From the NCBI GenBank assembly GCA_947247005.1, contig OX365945.1, positions 33,224,551 to 33,288,550 on the forward strand: a DNA stretch of 64,000 nucleotides. Reading direction: 5' to 3'. Both the position numbers and the translations under genes were made by a program. The notes beneath the pieces were generated by a model, which had not been told where the DNA came from, made no database searches, and saw only the letters and a list, made by a program, of their open reading frames with translations. How positions within the stretch are numbered: position 1 is the stretch's first letter; each line of letters opens with the position of its first letter. Positions 1 to 14,800 of the stretch are shown one piece after another. Source of the DNA: Spisula solida. Lineage: Eukaryota; Mollusca; Bivalvia; Venerida; Mactridae.

Positions 1-2876
1 AATACTTTGCAAATGAAGATGCAATCCGGTGCATTCTAGTGATCATAAATCAGCGAACAAACGCTATAATCGGGCCCGACCCTTACACGAAAATATAAAT
101 CAAATACAAAGTAAACAAGATCTGTTTTATTATGTTCATATAATATTCAGATAGGCGGTAACATACGTTCCTGTTCTTTCTTTCCAGCGGACTGGGTGAT
201 GATATTTTCAATGTCAATTTTCATATGTATACACTTGTACTGTAGCTATGCAATACGTTCAGCGGTCATGGTAGATCTCATGTAATGTTTTACCCTTTGC
301 ATGATACTAAACTGCCTCTCAGCTGAGGATGTACAACTAATCACACACCCAACACAACACGTATATTTTTCATTATTTCTCGACCATTAATAATCAATGG
401 CAATGGTTAAAATTAGGAATAGGGGAACATAACCTGCATGATAGGTCCACCTTATTTCGATTTATAGGACGCCTGGTAACTTGGAGTTTTATTATCCAGG
501 TCATACTACAAGTGTCCAGGATTAAATCGGTATTTATTCAGTCTGAAACTATTAATTATAACACTGTTTTCAACCTTTAGCTGGGAGTGGAAACAGAGAC
601 CGATCAAAGGACAACAGCCCGTGAGATGTCAAACAAAGTGTGGACGTGGGCCACGTGGAACGTTGAGCCACAGACAGAAAAAATGAGCCTTCTTTGGTGA
701 TGGCCTTAGGGGCAAACCAGCCTGATGAGGTTGGCATGTAATTGTTTCCATCTTACTCTCAGTGTATAAGTGGTCATGTACATAAATATTAAAACAAACA
801 AATCAATGTGGAATCAAATATAAGTTTATTACTACATTTTTTACTTATAACAACATAGCAGATTTATTGACATTTTACATAATTCCACACATTACAGTAT
901 CATGTAGAGTTCTACATGTATATACAAATGTAAAACCTGACAAACACATCAGCAGACATAAGAAAGTTGGAACATATTTAGACCTTAATTTGATAAATCA
1001 TTGAAAAGAAGTTATCTGTTGCTAAAATATCACACCATTTTAAGAGTACGATTTTACATGCACATAGTCTCATATAAGTTCAACCATAGGTGCAAGACAC
1101 AAAATCATATTTGACAAATTAGGCCTATTATGTCTATAGAACAGGAATAGACATATTAGCCAAATTTGATTTTGTGTCTTGTACCTGTGATTCAACAATA
1201 TGTTAAACTTTTTTATTTTTCAGCAAACAGTGTAAATGGAAACACCATTATATTCCTCATCTATGGTTATTTTATTACTGACATGTATTAAATTTGCGTA
1301 TTTTCTGTATGTCTTGACGCCATTTCTCAATATTTCAGTTAGTTACATATAGCAGGCCATTCACCTAACCAGTTTTTGTCATATATATCTATTACTTACT
1401 TGCAGATTGTTACCACATAAATACAACTACATGTGTACATGTTGGCAAGGATGAATAACAATAAGACATGTGTATGAATGTATAAATGGCATGATGAAAT
1501 GAAATGAGTATGGTCATATAATGATACATGCATGATGAACATCAATTCAAATTATTCATTATGGGTGGAAATTAAAATACTGTAAAATCTTTTAATTTTA
1601 AATTTCACAGATTTTAATAAACTGGTCATTTGGTGGTTTCTTAAATTTGTGGATTTAAAATAATGAAAGAAAATCTTTTGTTGCATATTTTGAAGTATTT
1701 TATATAGATTCAGAAATAAGGTGTCATATTGCATTGAACTGTAATCTGCACAGAACTATGGTAGATGTGCTAGTGTCACTATGAAGTTAAAGAGTATGAC
1801 TATTGAGAATAATTTGCATCAACCTTTAAGGTGCATGGGTGCAAGTAAAAAAAAGACCTGAAATCATGAAAAATTGTCAAGTTATATAGAGGAAATCAGG
1901 GCTAGCTCTTGGGCCAATTTTTGCTCCAGTCGGCTTTGGTCTTTCGCGGTCTATATAGCGCGCTACAAACACGGAACACTTCTCAGATCTCCTTTGCCAT
2001 ATTTGAGAAAAGTGAAGCACTATATAGGTTCTGTGGTGTAGCTTGTCAGTAACCATTGTCACATTCAAAATCCAGTACTTAACAAATAAACTTAATTGCA
2101 TTTATTCATTTCCAAAATACAGAAAAACACACTTTTGGTACCCTCAAATACCTGAAATCAGGTATGAACCTGAAAACTTGCACCCATGCATTTATTACCA
2201 ACATGCCTGCCAATTTTAGCTTCATACGATACATACAGTAATGCGACAAAGCTCTCCTTCCACATCATACGCAGCTTCTCTTGATAATTCAGAACACAAA
2301 TCTTACCACTATTACATATACAATATTTCTCACACCATCAAGATTAAAAGTAAACTATCATAAGAGCTACCACAAGTAACCAGACAATACCAGAGAGTCT
2401 GGATCACAGTCCACCATGTCCTGTAGGTGAAACGAGGGTCGGTATTAGATTTGTGTAGATATTTAAATTTATTTTCTGCAAATTTTGATGTAGAAGTTGA
2501 GTGCTGCTTCCCTGTCTGACTTTCTTTTAACCTTTGGACTAAAACTGGAACTGTGGCAGCTCTGATAGATTATTACAGGGGTCCTACAGAGGCATAATGA
2601 ATGATAATGCCTGATCCTGAAAATGAGATAAAAGTCCGGTTTCAGGTGCCATAAGCACACATCCCTACACCAAAACTCTGTTTTAAACACTTTTCAATTG
2701 TTAAGCTTAAGAAATTTCAAATGACCATAACTTAGTCAATGAATTCTTTCATCAAATAACTTTTATTTTCTGCACACTAGTTTATTTAGTGCAGTAAATG
2801 CAGATTTTAGGAATGGTAGGACCCCTGCATGTATACAACAATTTGCAATATTTCCTTTAACAATGGAAGCAGGATG
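1..2876. other. SNW1 3' flank / intergenic
   Basis: AT-rich sequence downstream of the SNW1 stop (2877). It probably contains the SNW1 3' UTR; minus-strand AATAAA-type signals occur several times (for example plus-strand tttatt near 824, 2100 and 2185), and I cannot choose among them. A possible plus-strand terminal exon (581-700) is discussed in the findings. No other gene is evident. Confidence 0.5.
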
Positions 2877-5800
2877 CTATTCTCGTCTTTTCTTTCTTTC
2901 ATAATCACGATTTGATCGAGAATCATCAATTCCACGTTTCTGTCCAGTTTTAGCTTCCTTTAAGAACTTAACAAGTTCGAAAGGATCTTCTTCTTCATAT
3001 CTTTCAAACTGCACAGGTCCGTCTCTACGTCGACTAGCATCAGCACCCGTGAAACCTTTGTCTGGAACAAACCTGAAAGAAAAGACAACCACCATGAAAT
3101 CTGCTATAAATATGTACAGAACAGGAGATAATTGTTAATGTATGTGCCCCATAGCTACAAAATACCCATTTATGTTAAAGATCACGGTAACCTTGACTTG
3201 AATTTTAGTGCTCATGTGGTGAAAATTGACCTCTAAAACTTTAGACAAGGGTATTTTGTCTACATCATACTCCATTCATTTCGCTTTTTCAACTGTCATT
3301 CTGATACAGTATTATCCAATTTGTAATCTTAAAGACAGAAGTACCAAGTACCAGAACCAGATCCTACTGGGCTACCAGCATTTATTATATTCGTAAACAA
3401 ATATGGCGGACTTCCATAGGTTGTTGATTTGATCAATATAGGTCATAAAATGAGTTTATCCACTCGTATTTGAAACAAATTATCAATTAAAAGAATTGAT
3501 GAATATATTAATGCCAGGGCCCAGTTTAGGCAGTTGTAGGTTGTTTTGTGTAAATTTCATCAAGTTTTAAAACTAGATTAGCGGTATTTGTATACCCAGG
3601 CTAAATTTTGTTAAAAGCATGGATGAGAGCATAGCACTACACCCATTAGGCGGGCACATCGGGAATAACAAATGCATCTAACCTAGCACTGCACCCATTA
3701 GGCCGGCACATAGGGGATAACAAATGCATCTAACCTAGCACTCCAACCATTAGCCTGGCACATCGGGAATAACAAATGCATCTAACCTAGCACTCCACCC
3801 ATTAGGCCGGCACATCAGGAATAACAAATGCATGTAACCTAGCACTCCACCCATTTGGCCGGCACATCGGGAATAACAAATGCATCTAACCTAGCACTCA
3901 AGCCATTAGGCCATCACTTAGGGAATAACAAATGCATCTAACCAAGCACTCAAGCCATTAGGCCGGCACATCGGGGAATAACAAATACATCTAACCTAGC
4001 ACTGCACCTATAAGGCCGGCACTTAGGGAATAACAAATGCATCTAACCTAGCACTCCACCCATTTAGGCCGGCACATCGGGAATAACAAAATCATCTAAC
4101 CTGTTTGTTTTAATGAGTTCATCGAGATCATCACCATACGTATCTCTATCCTTGTTTCTAGATGGTCTGTATATATGACCAGCAGCATCTTTATCAGATC
4201 TCCAAGCTTTATCATACACGTTATATGCTTCATCATCACCAAATCCACTATCCATACCCTGTATATATACAAACGTAAATGTTTTACAGTAAATTTTGTA
4301 AAATCACATATTTTTATAGGTATTAAATTTCATGTATTTTGATGAAAATGCATTTTCGTGGGGTCATAAGTTTGTGGATCATAAAACTTAGAAAGGTAAC
4401 CATATGTTCTGTAATGGGGAGGTCGAATAATTCTGGGGATTAAATTTTGTGGTAGATTTCAACAATAAAATCAACGAAAATTCAACACCCATGAAAAGTA
4501 ATGATTTTACAGTATATGGCAACTTATGCTCACCAACAATTTTAAAATAAATTTGAATCACCAAATCTGCTATATTACCATGCACAGAACATGCGTGGCA
4601 GTTGATCCAACATAAACTTACACCAAGATATTTTCTATGTCAATAGGGGATGATTGTTAAACATATACGTCCCATGGCAGCCCTACAATAGTAAGTACTG
4701 TTAAATGCAATGCAATACAATTAAATCTGACTTTATCTGAACTAGGTCATTCAACATTTTTATAGCTTAAACTAGGTTGTAAGCTTTTTGACACCTTGGA
4801 CTTTCTACTTTTTGACAGCTGAAACTTTGAGACTTTGAGCAGTTAAGTTTATTTGAGTGTTGGGCATTGTGTCGTGTAATTTTGGTCTGTGTTGTTTTTT
4901 ATGTTTTCTGTGCTTGGCTGTTCAAGTTAAGTGCTGCCTTCCCTGTCCGATTTTTATTATTGTAACCTGTTTATGTTCGCGAATACTAACTTTCACGTTT
5001 TGCTGATTGTTGGCATATGGGCGACTACAAATGTTAGCATTTTTAAGTTTCCTGCTGCCATGTCCTTATTAATGTTTAAGGACTTTCGCGGTGACTTAAT
5101 GTTGCAGAATTCTACCACTCGCGAACTCCACGAAACTAAATCGCTTAAATAATTTCTAGGTTTACAGTATCTTTTTACCTTGGACTGATTGAAGAGTCGA
5201 GCATCAAACTGTTCTTGCTGACCGCCACCAGTGTTTGGCATACCTAAAGCAATCTTTTCACTGATGTCTCTTTCACGATCCTTTTGAATGCGAGACCTGG
5301 AATAAAACAATAAGATAAAGTTAAAATATACCAGATTTATATAGCGCCCTTTTCATGCGAACGCACGTTCAAAGGCACTTTACCCATGTTGCAGCCACAA
5401 GGGCGCAGGTGCATCCTCTACCAGTGCAGATACAGCATGATCTGACCAGAGGGACAGACTGAGAGAAAGCCCCTGAAGGGAGAGAGAGACATTAGATACA
5501 GACATGTCCGGCGCTGCAGAGGTGCGCCTAGCTCTTATTTCGAATAGACAGCCTGGTTCTTTAATGTGCCCGGTGTATAGCACCGATACATTGCTTCCTG
5601 GCACTTCCAGATACTTTGCAGACCACACGGCCAGATATAGCGGGAAATATTATAAATATTTCAGAAATGTCAAGTTCCGATGCCAGGGATTGAACCCACG
5701 ACCTCTGGATTGACAGCCCAGTGCGTTACCACTGAGCTAAATCCGTTTAGATAATAACAAGATGTTTGTACAAATGTATGGCCCCTTGGCAGCTTAATAG

Positions 5801-8800
5801 TGTACAATGTGTGTACATGTTGCTAGATACATAATTATAAATTGTTGAAAAGATTCATAATCATACATTTTTTGAAAAGAGACATTTCGATTATATCTTG
5901 GGGCACCTCTCGTATGCCTAGGACCAAATCAATGAATACTCTATTTATTAGACCAGAATTTTAACTATCTAACTATGTAAATTAGGCCTCCATCTCCCAA
6001 AGCCTCTCAAGTACAGAGATGTCAACAGGACCAAATTAAAAATCAGGAAAATCGTATGCGGCCGACCACTTTTACCAAACAAGTGGCCTTCAATGACATT
6101 GTTTCCATAATTAACTTTGTATTAAAGAAAATGCTTCAGTCTGAGAGCAGATGTAATTGACCATACTTTGCCATTTCTTGAGATATTTTAATCAAATAAC
6201 TTTTATTTTGATCAGAAGCCATTGCTCTTTCTGGATTAATCAGGAATATTGACACCCCTACAAGCAAAATCTCAGCTCAAATTGAGATTTTGCTTAAATG
6301 AGAGTCAGTTTTGAAATAAATCTGAAGTGCTAGCTCATGAAATTTAATCAGTAATCATTCAAGAATAATATTTCTGTTTTGTGATGACAAATTAAAGTCC
6401 AGCCATCCATGGAAAATAACTCAAAAATACATGGCAATATATGAGATGAGATTTAGCTCAGATTGAGATGTTTCAGGAGATCAGGGCCAGGAAAACAACC
6501 CACCTTTTATCAGGAGCAGCTCTAGCTAGATTTCTATCTCTCTGTCGCTCTTTGTGTCGTTCACGTCTAATTTCTTCTCTGTCAGCAACTTCATCATCTT
6601 TTTCTGAAATCAATGTTAAGTAAAATTCTGCATATTGGTAAAAGTAAAGTAATAAGACTAGATTCATTCATTCATTTTTTTCCATCAACTTTTCAGCCTT
6701 TCAGGTCAACAATATTTTAGTGATATGGACACTCGTCATTACTTTTATCTTGACACCAGACAAACCAACTGTTACCTGGAACTAACTATGCCAAAGGTCA
6801 AGGAAGCAAGATAAGAGATAAACAAGTACCAGTTATAACGACTTTGGTATGTTAAGGTCTGTGATCCAAGCCTTGATGTCGCACATTGGAAGTGGATGCT
6901 CTACCACTAGACTACCAAGATGGATATTTAAGACGGACTAGACTAGACTAGACTTAGTGAATAATTGAGTTTACCATCAGCTCTACGTATCCCAGCACGT
7001 TCTTCACGAGCTTTCATAGCAAGCTGTCTTAAATGTTCCTCTTTTCTTTCCTTCTCCTTTTGTGCTAATTTCTGTTCTGTTTGTGCACGAGTTTCCACAG
7101 CTTCACGAGCCTTAAATAGTTAGAGAAATTCTACACAGACACACAAAATAAGCTAATAATGTTTCCTATAACTTGTTTGTTTTTCTGTTTTCAAAACAGT
7201 TTCTTAACAAGTTTTCAGTTATACATGTTAGCAGATTCACCTTACATGTTTTCCAGGATTGTTTCTCCTTACCAGTACTAACCCTTCAACAAGAAACTAG
7301 CAATTTCTCTAACAGTGGAGAAAAATCAACATTGTTGTCTTATGTTCATGGTAGGGTTTGACATGTCATGAGAGGCCCATGACCAGGAGTCAAAGAGATA
7401 CAATTTCTGAATTAATGTCGACCAAATTTTGAACCCATAGTGTAGCATATCTGATTGCCTATGAACTTCAAAATGACAGTTAGAATTATCTTAAGACTAT
7501 TTTCTTTAGAAAATATCTAGCGCAAGAAGATTTATAAAAACGGGCCCTGAATTTTAATGTTTTAGGACTTACTTTTCTATCAGCAATATATAGTGATTCT
7601 GCCAGTTTAGCAAAGTTTTCGTTTATATGAACACCTTGGAGACCTCTACCATCTGCAGCCAGACGCTTATCAAGAGGGATAGTATAACCTTTTACGTTCT
7701 TCCAGTTAGATATACAAGGAGGTATCTTCCATTCCTGCTGTTCTTTCACAGTCACCTAGGATAGAAAATGTGTAAATTATAGAATCATCATGCACAAGTT
7801 CAAACTTTTGGACACCCAACAAAATTATTTGCCATGTATTTTAATAGATTTACTCCGAAATTCAAAGAAATCTGGTTTTTCCACACTAATCCTGCAGTAC
7901 TAACAACTTTTACTGACGAGCTGTCATACAATAGTTAATATTCATATATGAACAATTGAAATGGGCAATGTCGAGCAAAAAGTGATCTTTTGAGAAAACA
8001 AGAAATAATGTCTGAAAAGTACTCTTTTCATGAAAGTTTTTCATGGAAGTATGCTCATAAGAGTGCCTTGTGTTGCAGAGTTTAAATATGTATGGGTCTT
8101 ATAAGGTCAACCTTCTCATTCTAAGCCAGAGATATGACAAATCATAGATGACTCCCAAAACGGCCATAACTACAGAAAATACTATCCAACCTAGAACTCC
8201 TCACGATATGTAAAACTAGACTTTACACCAACTATTCCTGTCAAATTTCATTGAAATTCGACCAGTGGTTAAGGAAAACAAGCACAGACAAACTTTATGA
8301 CATCCAGACAGACGTCCAGCATAAAATTAATATGTATCCCCCGCTATATGTGTGATGAGAGGATATTTGTATGCATATATGCAAGGGAAAAATTGCCATT
8401 TTCAGAGTAAATGCCATTTTACCGACTTACAAAAATTTTCAGTTTCAAAACTGAAGTGGAGATACCTGGGAACACATAGACACAATAGAGACCAACTTAC
8501 AAACTGCATAAAGAAAATGGTAAGCTGACTAAAATGATCAGTTCAACATGTACGATTATTTTCGCATTTTGAATATACCTAAATGAAGAACTCAGAGAAA
8601 TGTATACCTTTCTGTTTGGTGAATGCATTACTGGCGCAGGTGGTGAGGGTGGTCCACGTGGAATCTTCTTGTTCACTCTGTTAAATAGAATATAGAACAT
8701 CAAACTTACAGTACATCGGGTATTATTTGAGATGTTTACATTTTCATTATTGTTCGTGAAAATGTCAATACGTTTTCCTAACACAAAAACCCATCAAGGA

Positions 8801-11800
8801 ACCTTCGACTGTCAATTCATAAATCTGTGAAATATCAAACTCCGCAAATTTAATATACAAATATAAACTATAAGTGATTTATGCTATCAAATATTCCAAC
8901 AATGTCTTAAATGGCCAATACAGTTATCTTGCATAAAAACAGACAGTGAAACGTTTGGCTCGTCTGACTACAGGTTAACAATTTTCGAACATGAGATGCA
9001 TATTAATATAACTACACATAACCCCACCCATAAGCTGCCTTACTTACAAATTCTTCATCACAATTTGGATTCAAACATGCGGCAGTGCAAGGTACAAGAT
9101 ATTAGCTTAGTGACCATAACCAGGGATTTCTGTTGACAGTTTAACTACTGTAAACCAATTAACTTTCCCGTTTTGCTGATCGTAGGCATATTCGCGTTTT
9201 AAAGTTTCCCGCAATGTCTATAGTAATGTTTTAGCGCTTTTGCTGTGAAATAATTTTGCGAAATTCTACCACTTGCCAACTCTGCGAAATTAAATTGTTC
9301 GATATAATTTCTTGGTTAACAGCAGTAGTGTGTTAAGTGTTAAACATTATGTACTGTAACAAGATTAAAACAACTCACTTAAACTTTGGTGGTTCCATTG
9401 GATCTTTCTGTGCTTCAACCATTCTTATAATTCTTTGTTTGGCACCTGAGTTATAGGCCACTCCTTGTTGAGATGGTGTATATCTGCAATATAACATATA
9501 GGTATGGTAAAATAAAAACAATATTCACAGAAACAAGGTAGGTTTTACTGCAAGTGAAATGACTCCTACAGCATTTATTAGACTAAAATGCTTATCTTAG
9601 AACTCTTTGTGCATTGTTATTGTATAAATAGTTGAAATAAATATTGGTACCTGTTATTTTCATGGATGGTTTCAATGATTTAGTGGTAAGTCCATTTTAG
9701 GAAGGAAAACTATTCAAGCACAAGCACTAGAGCTGTCATTGATTCGATCTGAGACGTATCAACGATTCCGATATATCGGATGAAAAATATTGACGATACA
9801 TCGATATATCAACTTGCACATATAGATGAATAATAACAGTCACATCAGTCATGGTTCACTTATTTAGCTGTTCTATTTTGTTTATATTGAGTGTAGATTC
9901 AGCTTTAGTAGCTTCAGTTTGAATTTAGACTTGATAAATTTTGACAATTTGTAGACTTCCATTTAAACAAAGAAAAATGTGTTGTGCATGAAAAATGAGG
10001 ATTTTGGGTGGTTCCAGCCATTCTCTCATGTATCGATATTTTAAAATGTGAATCGATGATGGATCTGCCAAAAAATATTGTCGATACATCGATATCACTT
10101 CTATTAATGACAGCTCTATCAAGCACTAGGATATGTTTCAAAATGAAGTGCTACGAGCCCCATCTCCCGGCCTGTGAAGTGTTTGGCATTACACACTCAA
10201 AGTCTCACCTTATGTATTGAGCAGGGGCTTGTTTTTCAGCCGCTCTGACAGGCATAGCTGCAGCAATCTTGCCTGATACCAACTTTTCCAATGCCAGTCT
10301 GGTTTTCTCAGTATTCTCCATAATACGTTCATCATCCGGACGTTCAAAACTTGGATCATCCTCATCTATCTGTTTGGGAACTAGATCTTGAAATTTGGAA
10401 TGAACAACCTGAAAAACATAAATACATGTACATCAATCCATTCAGAGTACAATGTATACAATGCCAATGTTGAATTCCTCAGTGGGACCTAGGCTTTATA
10501 CTGTATTCTTCCAAGTATATTCCACACTTTAATAAACCCAGAATCATATTAAAACCAAATGTGTCCTATATACAGTAAACTCCCTCAAAATCGGACTCCC
10601 TCAAAACCGGAATCCCCATAAAATCGGACGATTTCCTAGGTCCCGTATTTTCTTCTTATAGAATTAACTTAAAAAGCTCCCGCAATACCAGACTCTCATA
10701 ATTCCGGATTCGGGACGGCATTTTCGGTCCGCTGATAAGATTTTCAACGATAGTTACTTGTGGAATACTGGACGCGTATATTTGTCTCACCTGATGGAAA
10801 ACTTAACGCGTATATTTTTCTTGTCTAAAATGTCACTTTGTTAATTGTTAGTTAAAGAACGTGTCATAACAAAAGGTGCGATTAACTAGTCGTGTTTTTA
10901 ATGTTTACTCTTAAAACGGTCTCGCGTATAATTTGCACAGGCGTGAAAAATACTTTGTAAATTAAATAATTGCCTAATTACGAACGTAATAAGAAAACGG
11001 TCCTTCCATTTGATGTATTGTTCTTGAGGTAGGTATTGCAACAAACATTTACTGGAACAAAGGATCGTTTAGCCCATCAAAATGTTGTAATTAAGACAAA
11101 CACTGCACTCAATCGTATTTAATTAATATGTCTCCAATTAGCTCACACTTGCATTTCGGGATTTGTAAGATCGCACTGTCTATGTCATTGGATAGTTTTG
11201 ATGGCCAATGAAAAAATGAGCAATTTGAGTACTCATCGATGTTAGAATTGAAATATTAGCATCTCCCTTAATGGTGATGCTCTTCAAAGGTTGCACTGTA
11301 CATGTAACGTAAACATGTATCATGAAACACACAGTATATTCACTATGATAACATATCAAAATCTTTTGTCACAATAGTGGTAGTTTTTGCATCTTGATTT
11401 GTTTTCTTTGAATCTCCTCTCATTTTTTAACATAAGACTAATATACAGATGGCTGCAATATTTAGGTTGATACTGTAAAATTACAATAAACTCAAAAGCA
11501 GAAGAAACATTACATCTTCTTTTTATTATTTTTCATCTAAAAATTTCCAATATATCAAATTAGAGCAATACTCACTGATAGTAGAGTTCATCTACTAAAT
11601 TTGAGGACTGTACTGTAGGCTCAAAGTTCTTTAGTTATTATTATAATTTATACAGAGCTCTCTACAAGTCCCAGCAGTCAGCAATTTCACTGAATACTCA
11701 GGGATTTACTACCGCCTACTTTTTCTAAGTAAAGACTTTATTTAACGAGGCTACACATTTGGTTTCCCATTCCTCAAAATGAACCCGATCAAATGAGTTC

Positions 11801-14800
11801 AATGTTTAAGTTAGTAAGAAATTAAGGGTTGAATGACATGTAAACAAACAAATCACTTACTACTTTGTACAATCGCTGGCTACATTAAAATTTACGGAGA
11901 GCCCAGGTTATAAATTGAAATATTTTTCATCCACTTGGCACCAACCGCAATGTTGGAAGGGGACACAACATACTAACCTATATGAATATTAAAAATTGTA
12001 TCTGAACCCTCACCTGATGGGTGGGATTTGAACACAAGACCCCCAACGGCGGCAGCGCCTAGCACTGAAGTGACCGCATAGTAAAAATTATCAAAGATAT
12101 GTGAATATTAGTTATTTTCCAACGACATATCAATACACCAATATACAAAAGACACTTATTTCACAAAATTGTATGATAGGATTACCTTGTCCTTGCCATG
12201 TCCTTGTTTAGCAATAGCATCATATTTGATTTTGCCATGAGCATCTAACTGAACAGCCAAAGCATTTGAGGAACTTTTCTTCTGTCCCATACCTAGTGGG
12301 TACTGTGCTACAGCGATCTCAGGAAATGCACCACCATCGCCAAAGTCCTGAAAACATTATTGAACATTGTTATTGCTGCAGACAGGGGTTTCACTAGCTT
12401 CTGAAACTGAAGGATCATTTTGATACTTTTGACAATTTACAATTTTATAGTCTATATGGTCTATCAGGTATTGTCACTAAGTTGGTCCTATCTATGGCAT
12501 TTTGGACAAATGAGCTAAGTGACTTGTGTCCATGTTTATTTAATTTGTTATCAACTTCGAATGCTTCAGTAATTAACCTTGTGGGTGGAAGGTTTTTAAT
12601 TCTTTCATAGTATTTAACAGTCAAAGATGTTATGTAGCTCAATATATTTTCTCTGCCAAGTTCGAGTTTTGAAGCAAAGTTTGATGCATTTTTACGTACA
12701 CCAAGGGTATATTACATGTTATTCTTAATGTTAATTCATCTAGTACTAACCTCTTGTGACCTAGGGATCCAACCTTTTCTGTGTCCATAAGGTGGGGCTG
12801 TTCTATTGCTGATGACGGGGGCAAGCTGCAAAATAAATATTGAAAATTAACCTGAGGGCAGACTTCTAATACAAAATAATAATACATTATAAAGACACTT
12901 AGTGCCACTTCTATAGCTAGCTACCTTTGATACTGTTCATTTTTATATAACTCCTCAATGAATTTTCATGAAAGTTGGCACACACAAACATATATAATTT
13001 ATTTGACACAAGTTGTGATGTCAAAAGATTTATTAAAATCGGACGAGACTTCGCAAGTTCAGATGAAAAACTTACAAGTCACGACTGGACAGCTGTTTGT
13101 TATTTAGAACTCTTGTCAAATGGGTAACGGGAAAGAAAATTTTAGTTTTTAAACCAACCTGCATCTGAGATCTAATCTGTCTTTCTTCATCATCCCTATC
13201 ATAAATCCTCTGGGTAGGAGCTGGCAGTATACTGAAATAAAAAACAATCATACACTAACATGCTGTTCTGTAATCCCCACTATAATAATACCTATTCATC
13301 AACAGGCCCGGATCAACCTGATTATACCAGAAATACCTTAATTAGCCTGTACCCTTTAACAAGTAAACATTCAATTTTAATCAGCTGTTTAAATGATCTT
13401 TTTGATGCAAAAAGTTGGTAAAATTGTTGATAGTGAGTTGATAATAAATTAATTTTTTAATAATGTTTTTGATTGAAAGCAATAAAAAATATTCTATCAT
13501 TTCATCAAGAATACTCAGAATGGAACGAACACACAGTGAATTGCCTAAATAGCCTAAAGAATTCACCATTTTGAAAAGAAATAACGTGATCGGCAAACTT
13601 GTAAGAAACTTGACAAGACTTTCACAACATGCTTTCCAACTTGTTTCATGAGTCATCAGGGAGATTTACGATTTTTGTCTGTGATATTTCATCAATAAGA
13701 TTTCAGATGTGCAAAGGGAGGTAAATCCTATTAGACTCATGAACGTATTTTTGGTCCGGATACGGACTTTAACCATTCCTTAAAATAATGGCTGCCGATT
13801 TGCGCGAAATTTGCAATCTGTTTTACCTGAAATTAATGATTAGACATGCAATATTGCTTCAGTTAATGTCACACTCGTAAAGAAACATGCTGTCATGACC
13901 AAATGATGACCTTATTCCTTCGCTTGATAGATCAGTAAATAGCCAAACTTAATAAATTCCCACGCCATTGCCTGATGTTGAAATGACCTGCTGCGCTTGA
14001 TTGGTATCAATTACTGATACGGATCATTAACACATGCCTTGTACCTTGTATATTTGGAAACAGCTGGACATCGGCTGTTTTCTGAATGATTTAACGTGAT
14101 AAACAATTTACAAATGCAGACTTATGCCAGTCCGGGTTTTTCATGAAATGTCCGTGAAAGTTGGTAACCATTCACCATATCGACATTAGAACTTAAAACC
14201 CGTTTTCCGGGATTACGGAATTAATTGAGCGACAATGTGCGAGATATTCCGAATGTACGTCAGGGGGGGAAATGGATATAGCGTATAGAGCAACTAGGTA
14301 CAAAAATCGCGATTATTTAAGCCAAATGATAAGAATTTGTAAAAAGTCTAACTAGAAAACAATGACAACACAATTTTACGACCTCGCTGATAATATTTTC
14401 ACCTAAATAATATGTTTAACTTGAAAAATGCGTATTTTTTCTCGACATCGGTATCGAGCCACGGAAGCGGCAGTGTAGAATAAAATGCAATATTTCAAAT
14501 ATAAAGCATTTTTTAGGATAATTCTTGCTAAAGTTTAAGAACAAAGATGATTAATGATAATGTGTAATAATTGTTTTATATGTTTTCATGTTTAAACGTT
14601 GAAAAAAGAATAATTATACACACTCCCGCTATACCGCTTATTGCTCGATAACCCCCTGACCGTGAAATTTCGGTTCCGGAAAAACGGGTTTTATTGAGTA
14701 ATGTCGATATCGAGAATGTCACAATGAATTTTTTTTGCCGCTAGTTGTCGCCATCTTGAATATTTGAAGCATTTTAACCTTCAAGATATTTGGATAAATT

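Noticed and set aside
6850..6925. tRNA-like text on the minus strand (GGTAGTCTAGTGGTAGAGC)
   Set aside because: It has an A-box-like stretch but no acceptor stem or B box; probably an old SINE head. Similar fragments at about 12000-12080 and 40180-40245 were not called as tRNAs for the same reason.
6975..10408. Apparent single-base frameshifts in SNW1 exons 5 and 9
   Set aside because: They came from my own miscounting at sequence line ends. Re-counting gives exon lengths of 200 and 136 with all phases consistent.
10570..10760. Possible pogo-like end (acagtaaactccctcaaaat)
   Set aside because: I could not find a matching inverted end within 1.5 kb, so an element could not be bounded.
12445..12642. 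65-codon minus ORF in an SNW1 intron, loosely like part of a retrotransposon protein
   Set aside because: The resemblance is too weak to assign, and the frame is short and inside an intron.
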